Shown here: piece after piece, positions 8,432 to 17,674 of the stretch
How the letters are laid out: each line of letters starts with the position of its first letter
Numbering within the stretch: position 1 is the stretch's first letter
Assembly: GCF_013626205.1 (NCBI RefSeq)
Contig: NZ_QHJE01000001.1
Location: forward strand, 1,550,001 to 1,614,000
Direction: 5' to 3'
DNA from: Hyphomicrobium methylovorum
Lineage (GTDB): Bacteria > Pseudomonadota > Alphaproteobacteria > Rhizobiales > Hyphomicrobiaceae
DNA: 64,000 nt
Program-made: the position numbers and the translations under genes
The notes under the pieces: generated by a model
What the model was told of the DNA's origin: nothing
Databases searched by the model: none
The model's input: the letters and a program-made list of their open reading frames with translations, nothing else

Positions 8432-8602
8432 TTACTCCGGCGTGCCGACTTGGCGGCGACGAATGCCACGCTGCTGAAGTTCCGCAAGCCCGCGAGCTTG
8501 CTTTCGTCCGTCCATCACCAGCCAGACGATCAGTCCGGCAACCGTGATCGCTACGGCGAGATAGGAGAGGATGATAAAGGCGGCGTGCTGTCCAAGATCC
8601 AT
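8432..8602 (-). CDS. ccmD: Haem exporter protein CcmD
   Basis: Tiny membrane protein of 56 residues read directly from the strand between ccmC and ccmG. It begins MDLGQHAAFIILSYLAVAIT, has one membrane helix (about residues 9-29), then a basic cytoplasmic tail (DGRKQARGLAELQQRGIRRR). CcmD stabilises the CcmABC complex and helps release holo-CcmE. Its ATG falls 3 bases after the ccmC stop and its stop 4 bases before the ccmG GTG, exactly the expected operon position. Size, helix placement and context make the call secure despite the short length. Confidence 0.9.
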   Translation of the reverse strand: MDLGQHAAFIILSYLAVAITVAGLIVWLVMDGRKQARGLAELQQRGIRRRQVGTPE

Positions 8603-8605
8603 GGC

Positions 8606-9361
8606 TTATTCCGAAACCCCTTGCGTCGCCAAACGGTCGCGTCCGGCCACGGCCTGGGCCTGAAGCGATTTGAGCCTGCGGCGCATGATTTCGTTGCGCA
8701 TCGCTTTGAGGTGCATGGCGAAGAACATCAGCGTGAACCCCAGCGCCATGATAAGAAGCGGCAGACGCATGCTCGGATCGACGCTCGAGGTGAAGCCCGT
8801 CGATGGCTGATGCAGCGTATTCCACCAATCGACCGAGAACTTGATGATCGGCAGAAGCGTGACGCCGACGAGCGCGAGAACAGCCGCCAACTTCGCGGCC
8901 GACGACTCGTCTTCGATCGACGAGCGGAGTGCGATCAGGCCGATGTAAAGGAAGAACAAGATGAGGACCGACGTCAAACGCGCGTCCCACACCCAATACG
9001 TTCCCCACATCGGTTTGCCCCAAAGGGAGCCGGTCAGAAGTGCGAGGAACGTGAATGCAGCGCCAAGTGGCGCGGCGGCTTTGGCCGATACGTCTGCGAG
9101 CGGATGGCGGAAAACCAATAGCCCAAAGCTCGACATCGCAATCAGGCTGTAGATCATCATTGCCAGCCAAGCGCATGGCACATGGATGTACATGATGCGT
9201 ACGGTTTCGCCCTGCTGATAGTCAGCGGGAGATGCGAAGAACGCGAGATACAATCCATAGACGAGCAAAGCCGCGGCGGTTGCCGAGATAAACGGCAACA
9301 GGCGAGCGGAAAGCTCCATGAAACGGGTCGGGTTCGCGAGGCGCTGCGTGACGGTCTGCAT
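8606..9361 (-). CDS. ccmC: Haem exporter membrane protein CcmC
   Basis: Six-helix inner-membrane protein that transfers haem to the chaperone CcmE during cytochrome c maturation. The 251-residue product holds the periplasmic tryptophan-rich signature (LTGSLWGKPMWGTYWVWDARLTS region, key WGTYWVWD) and flanking haem-ligand histidines (IHVPCAW before it and WWNTLHQP after it). A basic C-terminal tail is cytoplasmic. It lies 54 bases after ccmB and is coupled to ccmD. Confidence 0.95.
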   Translation of the reverse strand: MQTVTQRLANPTRFMELSARLLPFISATAAALLVYGLYLAFFASPADYQQGETVRIMYIHVPCAWLAMMIYSLIAMSSFGLLVFRHPLADVSAKAAAPLGAAFTFLALLTGSLWGKPMWGTYWVWDARLTSVLILFFLYIGLIALRSSIEDESSAAKLAAVLALVGVTLLPIIKFSVDWWNTLHQPSTGFTSSVDPSMRLPLLIMALGFTLMFFAMHLKAMRNEIMRRRLKSLQAQAVAGRDRLATQGVSE

Positions 9362-9415
9362 TTTCTCGATTTAAGCTGTTCTAATGTAAGACGCAACGAA
9401 CGCGAACATTACGGT

Positions 9416-10081
9416 TCATTGAAGTTGCACGCGCAGCGCTGCCGCAGATGCGACGGGACCGAGAACAACCGCAATCAGAGATACGGCGGCCAAGATCAGC
9501 AGCGACGGGGAAGCGCCAGCCGGGCTGGCGATGGCGGCGATTGCCGTAATGCCAAAAATGAGCGTTGGCACGTAAAGCGGAAGAACCACGAGAGCAAGCA
9601 ACAGCCCGCCGCGGCGCGCTTTGACCGTTAACGCTGCACCGATCGCACCAAGAAAACTGACGGCTGGCGTGCCGATGAGCGTTGTTGCCATCAGCACAGG
9701 ATAAGCGCTCAGGTCGAGATTGAGAAGAATCCCGAGCAACGGCGCACACACTGCGAGCGGCACGCCCGTCGTCAGCCAGTGGGCGAGAGACTTCGCCGCC
9801 GCAACGAGTTCAAGCGGCAGTCGCCCGGTGGCGAGCACGTCGAGTGTGCCATCGTCGTAGTCGGCTTCGAAGATCCTGTTGAGCGAAAGAAGCGCTGCGA
9901 GAAGCAGAGCGATCCACAAGACACCCGGCGCAATTCGCGACAATAGATTGAGGTCTGGCCCGAGCCCGAGCGGCATCAGCGAGACGACAATCACGAAGAA
10001 ACCCAGCGCCGTGCCGATCGCACCACCTTCACGCACGGCAAGACGAAGATCGCGGCGAACGAGAACCCAGAAACTCTTCAC
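9416..10081 (-). CDS. ccmB: Haem exporter permease CcmB
   Basis: Permease subunit of the CcmAB ABC transporter, which drives release of holo-CcmE from CcmC. 221 residues with six hydrophobic helices and the family N-terminus FWVLVRRDLRLAVREGG, plus FEADYDDGTLDVLATGRLP facing the ATPase. The ATG overlaps the ccmA stop by 4 bases, so translation is coupled. Length is normal for the family. Confidence 0.94.
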   Translation of the reverse strand: MKSFWVLVRRDLRLAVREGGAIGTALGFFVIVVSLMPLGLGPDLNLLSRIAPGVLWIALLLAALLSLNRIFEADYDDGTLDVLATGRLPLELVAAAKSLAHWLTTGVPLAVCAPLLGILLNLDLSAYPVLMATTLIGTPAVSFLGAIGAALTVKARRGGLLLALVVLPLYVPTLIFGITAIAAIASPAGASPSLLILAAVSLIAVVLGPVASAAALRVQLQ

Positions 10082-10701
10082 GCCGTCATCTTTCCGGATG
10101 CGATGCGCAGGGTGCGGGCGCGTTCGAGGCCGAGCGGAAGATGTGTTGCGATGACAGCCAATCCGCCAGCCAGTGTGTGCTCGTTGACGGCAGCGGCGAA
10201 GCGTTCGGCAGAGGCCGAGTCGAGCGAAACAGTCGGCTCGTCGAGAAGCCAGAGCGGGCGATGTGCAGCGAGAAGCCGCGCGAGACCAAGGCGGCGTTTC
10301 TGCCCGGCGGAGAGAATGGCCGCAGGAAATTCAACCAGATCTTCGAGGCCGAAATGCTGGAGCGCCTTTGAAACGCGTTCCGGCCGCGGTGCTGGGCCCG
10401 TCAGATACTCTGACCAGAAGGTTGTATTCTCGCCAACTGTCATGCTCGATTTCACCGCGTTCGCATGACCGACGACGTGGGCCTGTTCGCTCAGCGTTAA
10501 CTCCGGATCGCCGCCTTGAAGACGGATCGATCCAGCCAATGGCCGCAGAAAGCCTGCGAGCGTGCGCAGCAGCGTCGTCTTTCCCGCTCCGTTCGGACCA
10601 GCAAGAACGACGGCTTCTCCGGAGCCGACAGCAAACGACATGCCGTCGATCACCCGGCGGCCACCGCGTTCCACAACCAAGTCTTCGGCTTCCAGTCGCA
10701 C
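10078..10701 (-). CDS. ccmA: Haem exporter ATP-binding protein CcmA
   Basis: ABC ATPase of the CcmABCD complex. Motifs: Walker A GPNGAGKTTLL, signature LSAGQKRRLGLARLL (the LSAGQ form typical of CcmA), Walker B LWLLDEPTVSLD, and a switch His in ATHLPLG. The GTG at 10699-10701 is preferred because GAGG lies five bases upstream and it gives 207 residues, the usual length; an ATG at 10779 would add 26 residues without family similarity. First gene of the ccm operon, divergent from acnA across about 230 bases. ccmE, ccmF and ccmH are not in the window. Confidence 0.93.
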   Translation of the reverse strand: MRLEAEDLVVERGGRRVIDGMSFAVGSGEAVVLAGPNGAGKTTLLRTLAGFLRPLAGSIRLQGGDPELTLSEQAHVVGHANAVKSSMTVGENTTFWSEYLTGPAPRPERVSKALQHFGLEDLVEFPAAILSAGQKRRLGLARLLAAHRPLWLLDEPTVSLDSASAERFAAAVNEHTLAGGLAVIATHLPLGLERARTLRIASGKMTA

Positions 10702-10933
10702 CCAGCCCTCAAACCTTTCTGCGGTCAGACGTCGCGGAAGACTGCCCGCGCCAAATCGCCAAATCGTGAAGGGTTCCACTTTTGAATGAGATTATATAAA
10801 AGAGAGCTACTATCCTTCGCTAGCGCAAAAGCGAGGGTCGTGTGACTGCCATTCGGGCCGACACATGATGTCCTCGATTCCGTCGGCGCTCCGGCGGCGC
10901 AGCCCTTCGTTTTATGCTTCGGAGGCCTGACCC

Positions 10934-13648
10934 ATGAGCGCACTCACACCTAATTCCGACGACAGCTTCAGTTGCCGCAAGACTCTCACAGTCGATGGCA
11001 AGGAATACGTTTACTATTCGCTGCCCGATGCTGAGGCCAACGGCCTCAAGGGCATTTCCCAGCTTCCCTATTCGATGAAGGTTCTTCTTGAGAACCTGCT
11101 TCGCCATGAAGACGGACGCACCGTCACCAAGGCGGACATCGTCGCCATTTCCGAGTGGCTGGAGAACAAAGGCAAGGCCGGAAAAGAAATCGGCTTCCGG
11201 CCCGCGCGCGTTCTTATGCAAGACTTCACCGGCGTTCCGGCGGTTGTCGATCTCGCCGCGATGCGCGACGGCATGACGAAGCTCGGCGGCGATCCGGCGA
11301 AAATCAATCCGCTCGTTCCCGTCGATCTGGTTATCGATCACTCCGTCATCGTCGATGAGTTCGGCACACCCCGAGCGCTCTCCGATAACGTCACGCTCGA
11401 ATACGAGCGCAATGGTGAGCGATATAATTTTCTGAAGTGGGGCCAGGGCGCGTTTCAAAACTTCCGCGTCGTGCCGCCCGGCACCGGCATCTGCCATCAG
11501 GTCAATCTCGAATATCTGTCGCAGACCGTCTGGACCAATCAGCTTGCTGACGGTTCCACCGTTGCATTCCCGGATACGCTCGTTGGCACGGATAGCCATA
11601 CAACAATGGTCAATGGCCTCGCTGTGCTTGGCTGGGGTGTCGGCGGTATCGAGGCGGAAGCTGCGATGTTGGGCCAACCGCAGTCGATGCTCATTCCGGA
11701 AGTCATTGGCTTCCGCCTGACGGGCCGCCTGAAAGAGGGCGTGACCGCGACCGACCTCGTCCTGACCGTTACGCAGATGCTGCGCAAGAAGGGCGTCGTG
11801 AACAAGTTCGTAGAATTCTACGGACCAGGTCTCGACAGCATGACGCTGGCGGACCGCGCGACGATCGGAAACATGGCGCCAGAGTACGGCGCGACATGCG
11901 GATTCTTCCCGGTCGACAAAGAGACGATCAACTATCTCACGATGTCGGGCCGCGAGTCGCACCGCATCGCGCTGGTTGAAGCCTATTGCAAGGCGCAGGG
12001 CCTCTTCCGCGACTCGAAATCCGCGGAACCTGTCTTCACCGATACGCTGTCGCTCGATCTCGCGGACGTCGTTCCGTCGATGGCGGGACCGAAGCGGCCG
12101 GAAGGGCGGCTGGCGCTGGCAGATATCGGCACCGGATTTAAGACCGCGCTCGAAACCGAATACCGTAAACCGGGCGAATTGGATAAGCGCGTTCCCGTTG
12201 AAGGGAAGCCGTTCCAACTCGGGCACGGCGACGTCGTCATCGCCGCCATTACGAGCTGCACCAATACGTCGAATCCGAGCGTGCTGATCGCGGCCGGTCT
12301 TTTGGCGCGCAACGCGGTCAAGCTCGGCTTGGCGCGCAAGCCGTGGGTCAAGACTTCTCTGGCACCGGGATCGCAGGTCGTGGCGGCATATCTTGAGAAG
12401 TCGGGTCTGCAAACGTACCTCGACCAGCTTGGGTTCAATCTCGTCGGATTCGGCTGCACAACGTGCATCGGAAATTCAGGCCCGCTAGCGCCCGAGATTT
12501 CGAAGTCGATCAACGACAATGGTCTCGTCGCCGCTGCGGTTCTTTCGGGCAACCGCAACTTCGAAGGCCGCGTAAGCCCCGACGTGCAGGCGAACTATCT
12601 CGCTTCGCCGCCGCTCGTCGTGGCGCATGCGCTCGCTGGAACCGTTGCCAAGGATCTGACCAAGGAGCCACTTGGCAAAGGTTCGGATGGCCGCGACGTC
12701 TATCTCAAGGACATCTGGCCGTCTGCGCAGGAGATTCAGCAGTTCATCGCCGAGAACGTTACGCGCGAGATGTTCAAGTCTCGATATGCAGACGTGTTCA
12801 AGGGCGACGAAAACTGGCAGGCCATCGCGATCGGCGGCGGGCTGACATACGGCTGGGACGGCGAGTCCACCTATGTGCAGAATCCACCGTACTTCCGCAC
12901 GCTCGCGCGCGAAGCCAAAACCGTGACCGACATCGCCGATGCGCGTATTCTTGGCCTCTTCGGCGATAAGATCACGACGGACCACATCTCGCCTGCTGGC
13001 TCGATCAAGGCTTCGAGCCCGGCCGGAAAGTATCTCATCGACCACGGCGTGCAGCCGATTGATTTCAATCAGTACGGCACGCGGCGCGGAAACCATGAGG
13101 TGATGATGCGCGGCACGTTCGCGAACATTCGCATTAAGAACCACATGGTTCGTGACGCGAACGGCAACGTGAAAGAAGGCGGTCTGACGATTCATTATCC
13201 GTCGGGCCAGGAAATGCCGATCTATGACGCCGCGATGCTCTACGCGAAAGAAAATGTGCCGCTCGTCGTGTTTGCCGGTGTCGAATATGGCAACGGCTCA
13301 TCGCGAGACTGGGCAGCCAAAGGCACGAACCTTCTCGGGGTGCGCGCCGTCATTGCGCAGTCGTTCGAACGCATTCATCGCTCGAATCTGGTCGGCATGG
13401 GCGTCGTTCCGTTTACCTTTACCAACGATGCCTCGTGGGAATCGCTTGGCCTCAAGGGAGACGAGCGCGTTTCCATTGCTGGACTGGAGCGCGTGAAGCC
13501 CCGCGCGGTGCTCGACCTCAACGTCGTGCGCGCGGACGGCTCCTCGTTCACCGTTCCCATTCTGTGCCGCATCGATACCCTGGACGAGCTCGAATATTTC
13601 CGGAACGGCGGTATTTTGCAGTACGTGCTGCGAAATCTGGCGGCTTAG
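10934..13648 (+). CDS. acnA: Aconitate hydratase A
   Basis: TCA-cycle enzyme isomerising citrate and isocitrate, AcnA/IRP1 type, 904 residues. The [4Fe-4S] ligands are Cys442 ([11 protein letters not shown]) and Cys508/Cys511 ([12 protein letters not shown]). Other motifs: [19 protein letters not shown] and the C-terminal swivel-domain [21 protein letters not shown] at 10921-10925 lies eight bases before the ATG. Divergent from ccmA, an arrangement common in Hyphomicrobiales. A clear intrinsic terminator follows at 13682. A 530-residue reverse open frame inside it is an artefact of codon usage. Confidence 0.97.
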   Translation: MSALTPNSDDSFSCRKTLTVDGKEYVYYSLPDAEANGLKGISQLPYSMKVLLENLLRHEDGRTVTKADIVAISEWLENKGKAGKEIGFRPARVLMQDFTGVPAVVDLAAMRDGMTKLGGDPAKINPLVPVDLVIDHSVIVDEFGTPRALSDNVTLEYERNGERYNFLKWGQGAFQNFRVVPPGTGICHQVNLEYLSQTVWTNQLADGSTVAFPDTLVGTDSHTTMVNGLAVLGWGVGGIEAEAAMLGQPQSMLIPEVIGFRLTGRLKEGVTATDLVLTVTQMLRKKGVVNKFVEFYGPGLDSMTLADRATIGNMAPEYGATCGFFPVDKETINYLTMSGRESHRIALVEAYCKAQGLFRDSKSAEPVFTDTLSLDLADVVPSMAGPKRPEGRLALADIGTGFKTALETEYRKPGELDKRVPVEGKPFQLGHGDVVIAAITSCTNTSNPSVLIAAGLLARNAVKLGLARKPWVKTSLAPGSQVVAAYLEKSGLQTYLDQLGFNLVGFGCTTCIGNSGPLAPEISKSINDNGLVAAAVLSGNRNFEGRVSPDVQANYLASPPLVVAHALAGTVAKDLTKEPLGKGSDGRDVYLKDIWPSAQEIQQFIAENVTREMFKSRYADVFKGDENWQAIAIGGGLTYGWDGESTYVQNPPYFRTLAREAKTVTDIADARILGLFGDKITTDHISPAGSIKASSPAGKYLIDHGVQPIDFNQYGTRRGNHEVMMRGTFANIRIKNHMVRDANGNVKEGGLTIHYPSGQEMPIYDAAMLYAKENVPLVVFAGVEYGNGSSRDWAAKGTNLLGVRAVIAQSFERIHRSNLVGMGVVPFTFTNDASWESLGLKGDERVSIAGLERVKPRAVLDLNVVRADGSSFTVPILCRIDTLDELEYFRNGGILQYVLRNLAA

Positions 13649-13681
13649 GCATTCGCCCTCTACCGGTTGTGACGTCTCACA

Positions 13682-13715
13682 GGCCATCGCCATTCACCAA
13701 TGGCGGTGGCCTTTA
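13682..13715 (+). terminator. Intrinsic terminator after acnA
   Basis: Thirteen-base arms 13682-13694 and 13699-13711 pair with one mismatch (GGCCATCGCCATT against AATGGCGGTGGCC) around a CACC loop, followed by a T-rich stretch. It lies 34 bases after the acnA stop and faces the plus strand. Confidence 0.8.
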
Positions 13716-13831
13716 TGTTTCCGCTCACCCCTTCGTGAGCCGCCTTTCCCGTCTTTCACTTTTTCATTGCGCGCCGGACGGATAAAGTAACATCAACACT
13801 CGCGTCACCGGATCCGATCAGGCTTCCTGCA

Positions 13832-14611
13832 ATGCGTTCGCGCCACCGATTTCTGGAACTTCTTGCCGCTGCCGCTCTGGCAATGCTTGCGCTGGCTTTG
13901 CCTGCTGCCGCCGACGAGAATGAAGTCCATACGCCGGAGCCTCCGGTGCAGCTTCGCGGCGTGATCGAACTTTTCACGAGCCAAGGGTGCGCCGCCTGTC
14001 CCCCGGCTGACGCGGTGCTTAAAGCGCTCGCAACCGACCCCTCGCTGATCGCCCTCTCCCTTCCGGTCGACTACTGGAACTATCTGGGCTGGAAGGACAC
14101 GTTCGGCTCACCGCGCAACAGCGAGCGGCAGCGCAATTATGCGCGCGCGCGGGGCGACGGCTCGATCTTTACACCGCAAGCGGTGGTCAATGGCGTAATG
14201 CCGGTGAACGGCAGTTCGCGTCCGTCAATCGAGCAAGCTCTGGCGATGACGTCGGACAAGGCGGGACCGCAACACATTCCGGTGCTGTTCCGTCAGCAGA
14301 GTAACACGCTCAATTTTTCGCTCGGCGGAGAAGAGCCCGGACATTCCCGGCGCGAGGCAACGATCTGGCTCGGCGTCGTTCAGTCGACCGGAGACGTCGA
14401 AATCAAGGAAGGGGAGAACGAGGGTAAGAAACTCACCTATACGAACATCGTGCGCGAACTCACGCCCATCGGCATTTGGAAAGGCCAGCCGATGGAGATC
14501 CAACTGCCCCGCGCAGCGCTGATGCAGGCGGAGGTTCAGAAGATCGTTGTGCTGCTGCAGGAAGGGCGCAGCGGCGCGATCATCGGCGGTATGCTAGCCG
14601 GACTCTGGTAG
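13832..14611 (+). CDS. DUF1223 secreted thioredoxin-like protein
   Basis: 259 residues with an N-terminal signal peptide (hydrophobic LLAAAALAMLALALPAAA, cleavage near residue 27). The mature part starts with VIELFTSQGCAACPPADAVL, carrying a CxxC pair (Cys53, Cys56) in a thioredoxin-like context, followed by VDYWNYLGWKDTFGSPRNSERQ, a stretch I associate with the DUF1223 family. Function is not established; a periplasmic redox role is suggested by the CxxC. It stands alone between acnA and a convergent M3 peptidase gene. Confidence 0.82.
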   Translation: MRSRHRFLELLAAAALAMLALALPAAADENEVHTPEPPVQLRGVIELFTSQGCAACPPADAVLKALATDPSLIALSLPVDYWNYLGWKDTFGSPRNSERQRNYARARGDGSIFTPQAVVNGVMPVNGSSRPSIEQALAMTSDKAGPQHIPVLFRQQSNTLNFSLGGEEPGHSRREATIWLGVVQSTGDVEIKEGENEGKKLTYTNIVRELTPIGIWKGQPMEIQLPRAALMQAEVQKIVVLLQEGRSGAIIGGMLAGLW

Positions 14612-14649
14612 CCGTCGCCCGTTTCCCCGGCGCAATCAAGCCGCGCGAT

Positions 14650-16728
14650 TCAAGCCGCGAGGCCACGTTTTTCAAGCAAGCGATCGATCTTTGGCGGACG
14701 GCCGCGGAACGCAACGTACGCCGCGTGCGGGTCTCGACGGTTGCCTGCGGAATAGATGTATTCGTAAAGCTTCTTGGCCGTCGAACGGTGGAACACGTCG
14801 CCCGCCTCTTCGAAGGCTGCGAACGCGTCCGCATCCATAACTTCAGACCAAAGATAGCTGTAATAGCCCGCCGCATAGCCGGACATGATGTGCATGAAAT
14901 GCGGAAGGCGGTGCCGCATAACGATTTCATCGGGCATGCCGATGCCGTTCAGCGTCTCGCGTTCAAAGCGCTCGATGTCGCCGATCTCGGTGCCTTCGGC
15001 CGAATAGAGCGCCATGTCGACAAGCGCGGACGAGGTGTATTCGACCGTTGCAAATCCCTGATTGAAATTACGCGCGGCGAACAGCCGGTCACGCAAGTCT
15101 TTCGGCATCGGTTCGCCCGTCTTGTAGTGAAGCGCGTACTTTTCGAGCACTTCCGGCGTTGATAGCCAATGCTCGTAGAGCTGCGATGGAAGCTCTACGA
15201 AATCGCGGGACACGGCCGTGCCCGAGATCGACGGATACGTGACGTCCGAGAGCAGGCCGTGCAGCGCATGACCGAACTCGTGAAACAGCGTGCGCGCATC
15301 GTCGAAGGACAACAATGCGGGTTCGCCGTCGCCCCCTTTGGTGAAGTTCATCACGTTGACGATGACCGGCTTCTGGCCTTTCGCAAGCTTATGCTGCGCG
15401 CGGAAATCGGACATCCATGCGCCCGAGCGCTTTTCCGGCCGGGCGAAATAATCGCCCATGAAGATGCCGATGTGCTCGCCGTTTCGGTCTTGAACCTCCC
15501 AGGCGCGCACTTCAGGATGGTAACGCGGAAGATCGGGTCGAGGCTTGAACTGCAAGCCGAACAAGCGCGTCGCGCATCCAAACGCAGCGGCAATCATGTT
15601 GTCGAGGGCGAGGTATGGCTTTAAGCGCCCTTCGTCGAAATCATATTTCGCGGCGCGGACCTTTTCCGAATAATAGCGCCAGTCCGACGGCATGATCGGT
15701 GCGTTATCGCCGGAATCGCGGGCCTGCGTCTCAAGCGCGGCGCGCTCATCTTTGGCCCGTGCGACGGCCTTTTCCCAAACTGCCTGCAACAGCTCAGCGG
15801 CTGTTCCGGGCGTTTTCGCCATCGTGTCCTGTAGGGAAAAATCTGCGTAGGTTTTGAAGCCCATCAGACGCGCATATTCGCCCCGAAGCGCCACGGCTTC
15901 CGAGACGATCCGTCTGTTATCGGTATCGCCATCGTGCGCACCGCGGGAAATCCAGGCGGTAAATGCTTTTTCACGCAGATCGCGCCGCGCAGAGAACGTC
16001 AGGAAACCTTCAACGCTTGACCGCGCCAAAGTGATGATTGCTTTTCCCGGTAGCCCCGCATCCGTGGCGGCGCGTTCCGCACTTTCGCGCAAGGCGGGCG
16101 GCAGGCCGGCGCGATCATTCTCGGATTCGAGAACAAGCTGCCAGGTTTGTTCGTCCTTGAGAACGTTCTGCATGAACTGCGTTACGAGCGTCGCGAGGCG
16201 GGCGTTGATTTCTTTGACCCGTGATTTGTCTGCCGGAGACAGCTTGGCGCCTGCTCGCTCGAATTCGAGATGATGACGTTCTAGAACGCGGCGTTCTTCG
16301 TCGTTGAGCTTGAGCGCATCACGCTCAGCGTAGAGATCATCGACGCGTTTGAATAAGCGCTTGTCGAGCCGGATGCGCGTCTCATGCGCTGCGAAGCGGG
16401 GGGCCATATCCCGCGCGACTTCTTGCAATTCAGGTGAAGAGTTCGCCGCTTCCAAATTCCAGAAAGCGGAGGCGATGCGCGACAACTGCGTGCCGCTTTT
16501 TTCGAGCGCGACGATGGTGTTTGCGAATGTCGGCTTGGCCTTGTTGGCCGCAATTTTCTCGATCTCTGCCTTGTGTTCGCGAAAGGCCGCCTCTAGCGCG
16601 GGCTTGAAATGGCGGACTTCGATTTTCTCGAATGGGGGAAGTGCGAATTCACCATTCCACTTCGCCAGCAAGGGGTTAGAGCGGGATTTCCGTGGCGCCG
16701 TGTTTGCGGTCTTACCTTTTTTCGTCAT
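14650..16728 (-). CDS. dcp: M3 family metallopeptidase (peptidyl-dipeptidase Dcp / oligopeptidase A type)
   Basis: Zinc oligopeptidase of 692 residues that degrades short peptides in the cytoplasm or periplasm. The thermolysin-like zinc motif HEFGH is at residues 483-487 inside TLFHEFGHALHGLLSD, with the downstream Glu ligand in FVELPSQLYEHW. The start MTKKGKTANTAPRK at 16728 is chosen because the frame upstream runs through the strongly structured small-RNA-like region. No signal peptide is seen, so it is probably cytoplasmic. Whether it is a dipeptidyl carboxypeptidase or oligopeptidase A cannot be decided by eye. Confidence 0.9.
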   Translation of the reverse strand: MTKKGKTANTAPRKSRSNPLLAKWNGEFALPPFEKIEVRHFKPALEAAFREHKAEIEKIAANKAKPTFANTIVALEKSGTQLSRIASAFWNLEAANSSPELQEVARDMAPRFAAHETRIRLDKRLFKRVDDLYAERDALKLNDEERRVLERHHLEFERAGAKLSPADKSRVKEINARLATLVTQFMQNVLKDEQTWQLVLESENDRAGLPPALRESAERAATDAGLPGKAIITLARSSVEGFLTFSARRDLREKAFTAWISRGAHDGDTDNRRIVSEAVALRGEYARLMGFKTYADFSLQDTMAKTPGTAAELLQAVWEKAVARAKDERAALETQARDSGDNAPIMPSDWRYYSEKVRAAKYDFDEGRLKPYLALDNMIAAAFGCATRLFGLQFKPRPDLPRYHPEVRAWEVQDRNGEHIGIFMGDYFARPEKRSGAWMSDFRAQHKLAKGQKPVIVNVMNFTKGGDGEPALLSFDDARTLFHEFGHALHGLLSDVTYPSISGTAVSRDFVELPSQLYEHWLSTPEVLEKYALHYKTGEPMPKDLRDRLFAARNFNQGFATVEYTSSALVDMALYSAEGTEIGDIERFERETLNGIGMPDEIVMRHRLPHFMHIMSGYAAGYYSYLWSEVMDADAFAAFEEAGDVFHRSTAKKLYEYIYSAGNRRDPHAAYVAFRGRPPKIDRLLEKRGLAA

Positions 16729-16818
16729 GTAACGCTCGATCTCCGAGTGCGTCCGATGTGTTACATTATATAGGCACATGGAGCCGATCGGGTAGGCTAT
16801 TTGGCAAAGCGGATGCGC

Positions 16819-16850
16819 AAAAAAAGAAGGACCGGAAATTCCGGTCCTTC
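16819..16850 (-). terminator. Perfect intrinsic terminator (minus strand)
   Basis: Ten-base perfect arms GAAGGACCGG (16826-16835) and CCGGTCCTTC (16841-16850), five-base loop, and seven A at 16819-16825, which read as a seven-T tail on the minus strand. It ends no recognisable coding gene, which points to a non-coding transcript upstream (16850-17015). Confidence 0.85.
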
Positions 16851-17015
16851 GAGGCTTAATCGTAGTTAGGTTTCGGACCGGCTCGAGTGGGGACTCTCGA
16901 GACGGGAGGGCATCGGGGAGAGTTGCCCAGGGACCCAACCCCGAAACTGGCCCCGGGGGGCTGGGGGGCTGAGTGTCCAGAGCCGACATTGAAGAAGGGT
17001 CCCGGGCAACGGTTA
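16819..17015 (-). ncRNA. Candidate structured small RNA
   Basis: A gap of about 460 bases between the M3 peptidase start and the DUF2794 start contains no convincing coding frame but strong RNA structure on the minus strand. Bases 16997-17010 (GGGTCCCGGGCAAC on plus) can pair with 16922-16936 (GTTGCCCAGGGACCC on plus) with one bulge, closing a loop of about 60 bases rich in C and G runs; a second short palindrome surrounds CTCGAG at 16871-16900; the transcript would end at the perfect terminator 16819-16850. Length about 190-200 bases would suit a 6S-like RNA, but I cannot match it to 6S, SRP, tmRNA or RNase P motifs. The 5' end is a guess. Confidence 0.45.
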
Positions 17016-17095
17016 TCTCTATCGCGATTTAATGCGGCCGTTTGTGGCCGCGGATCGGTCGCCAATTTGACGGGCGCGGGGTATTTCCGTGCCGT

Positions 17096-17111
17096 TGATT
17101 CACGTGAAAGC
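17096..17111. other. parS-like site (distal)
   Basis: TGATTCACGTGAAAGC matches 13 of 16 positions of the parS consensus TGTTTCACGTGAAACA, with the central TTCACGTGAA intact. It lies in the gap before the DUF2794 gene, about 25 kb from the main parS group, and could be an outlying ParB site or chance. Confidence 0.35.
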
Positions 17112-17190
17112 ACACGACGGCTGCGCAAGAGTCTGAGACGCCTCTTGCTTTCGCCCGGCATTGGCGCAATCCTTCGTACATCAGCGATGG

Positions 17191-17589
17191 ATGACGCGAT
17201 TGAGCGAAACATCTGAACCGATACTTTTTCGCCCGCGGCGTGCGGGCGAAGTTCCGGCTTCCGAGCCACACGTTGCGGCTGAGCCTGGGCGGCGCACCGC
17301 CTTCGACCGCTACGAACTCGCAGCCATTCTTGATCTATATGGGCGCAAGGTTGCCTTGGGTCTGTGGCGCGATTACGCAATCGATCATTTGAAGGATCGC
17401 GCTGTGTTCTCGGTCTACCGCAGAGCCAGCGAGTATGCGCTTTACCGCATCGAGAAAGATATGCGGCTGGCGCGGAAGCAAGGCGCCTACAGCGTGATTG
17501 CGGCTGGCGGACTTATCATGAAGCGCGGCCACGATCTCAAGCGCGTCCTTAGCGTTCTGGAAGACAAGCCTGGCCTCGTGCAGCGCTGA
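17191..17589 (+). CDS. DUF2794 family protein
   Basis: Small basic protein of 132 residues from the ATG at 17191 (a TTG ten codons earlier is possible). The body FDRYELAAILDLYGRKVALGLWRDYAIDHLKDRAVFSVYRRASEYALYRIEKD fits the alphaproteobacterial DUF2794 family as I remember it (key segment LDLYGRKVALGLWRDYAID). No signal peptide or membrane helix. Function unknown. It is convergent with the Bax-inhibitor-like gene, sharing the hairpin at 17624. Confidence 0.8.
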   Translation: MTRLSETSEPILFRPRRAGEVPASEPHVAAEPGRRTAFDRYELAAILDLYGRKVALGLWRDYAIDHLKDRAVFSVYRRASEYALYRIEKDMRLARKQGAYSVIAAGGLIMKRGHDLKRVLSVLEDKPGLVQR

Positions 17590-17623
17590 TTTCGCAGCGT
17601 TTCCTTAGCAAAACGCGCAAAAA

Positions 17624-17651
17624 CAAAGGGCCCCGTTTCCGAGGCCCTTTG
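17624..17651 (-). terminator. Intrinsic terminator of the Bax-inhibitor-like gene
   Basis: Nine-base arms CAAAGGGCC (17624-17632) and GGCCCTTTG (17643-17651); on the minus strand the hairpin is followed by TTTTTGCG. It sits 24 bases beyond the stop of the gene at 17675-18439. The plus-strand side is not T-rich, so it mainly serves the minus strand. Confidence 0.75.
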
Positions 17652-17674
17652 CGAAATGATGAGTGATCAGCGGC

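Noticed and set aside
8246-9121. 291-residue forward open frame over ccmG-ccmD-ccmC
   Set aside because: Spans three well-supported genes of the opposite strand; composition is that of a shadow frame.
10820-12412. 530-residue reverse open frame opposite acnA
   Set aside because: It is antisense to a complete aconitase with all cysteine ligands; long reverse frames are common in GC-rich genes and its composition (Arg/Asp/Gly/Val rich) shows no family motif.
16856-17380. 174-residue reverse frame in the gap before DUF2794
   Set aside because: Pro/Arg-rich with no motif, runs through the structured small-RNA candidate and into DUF2794; better explained as non-coding.
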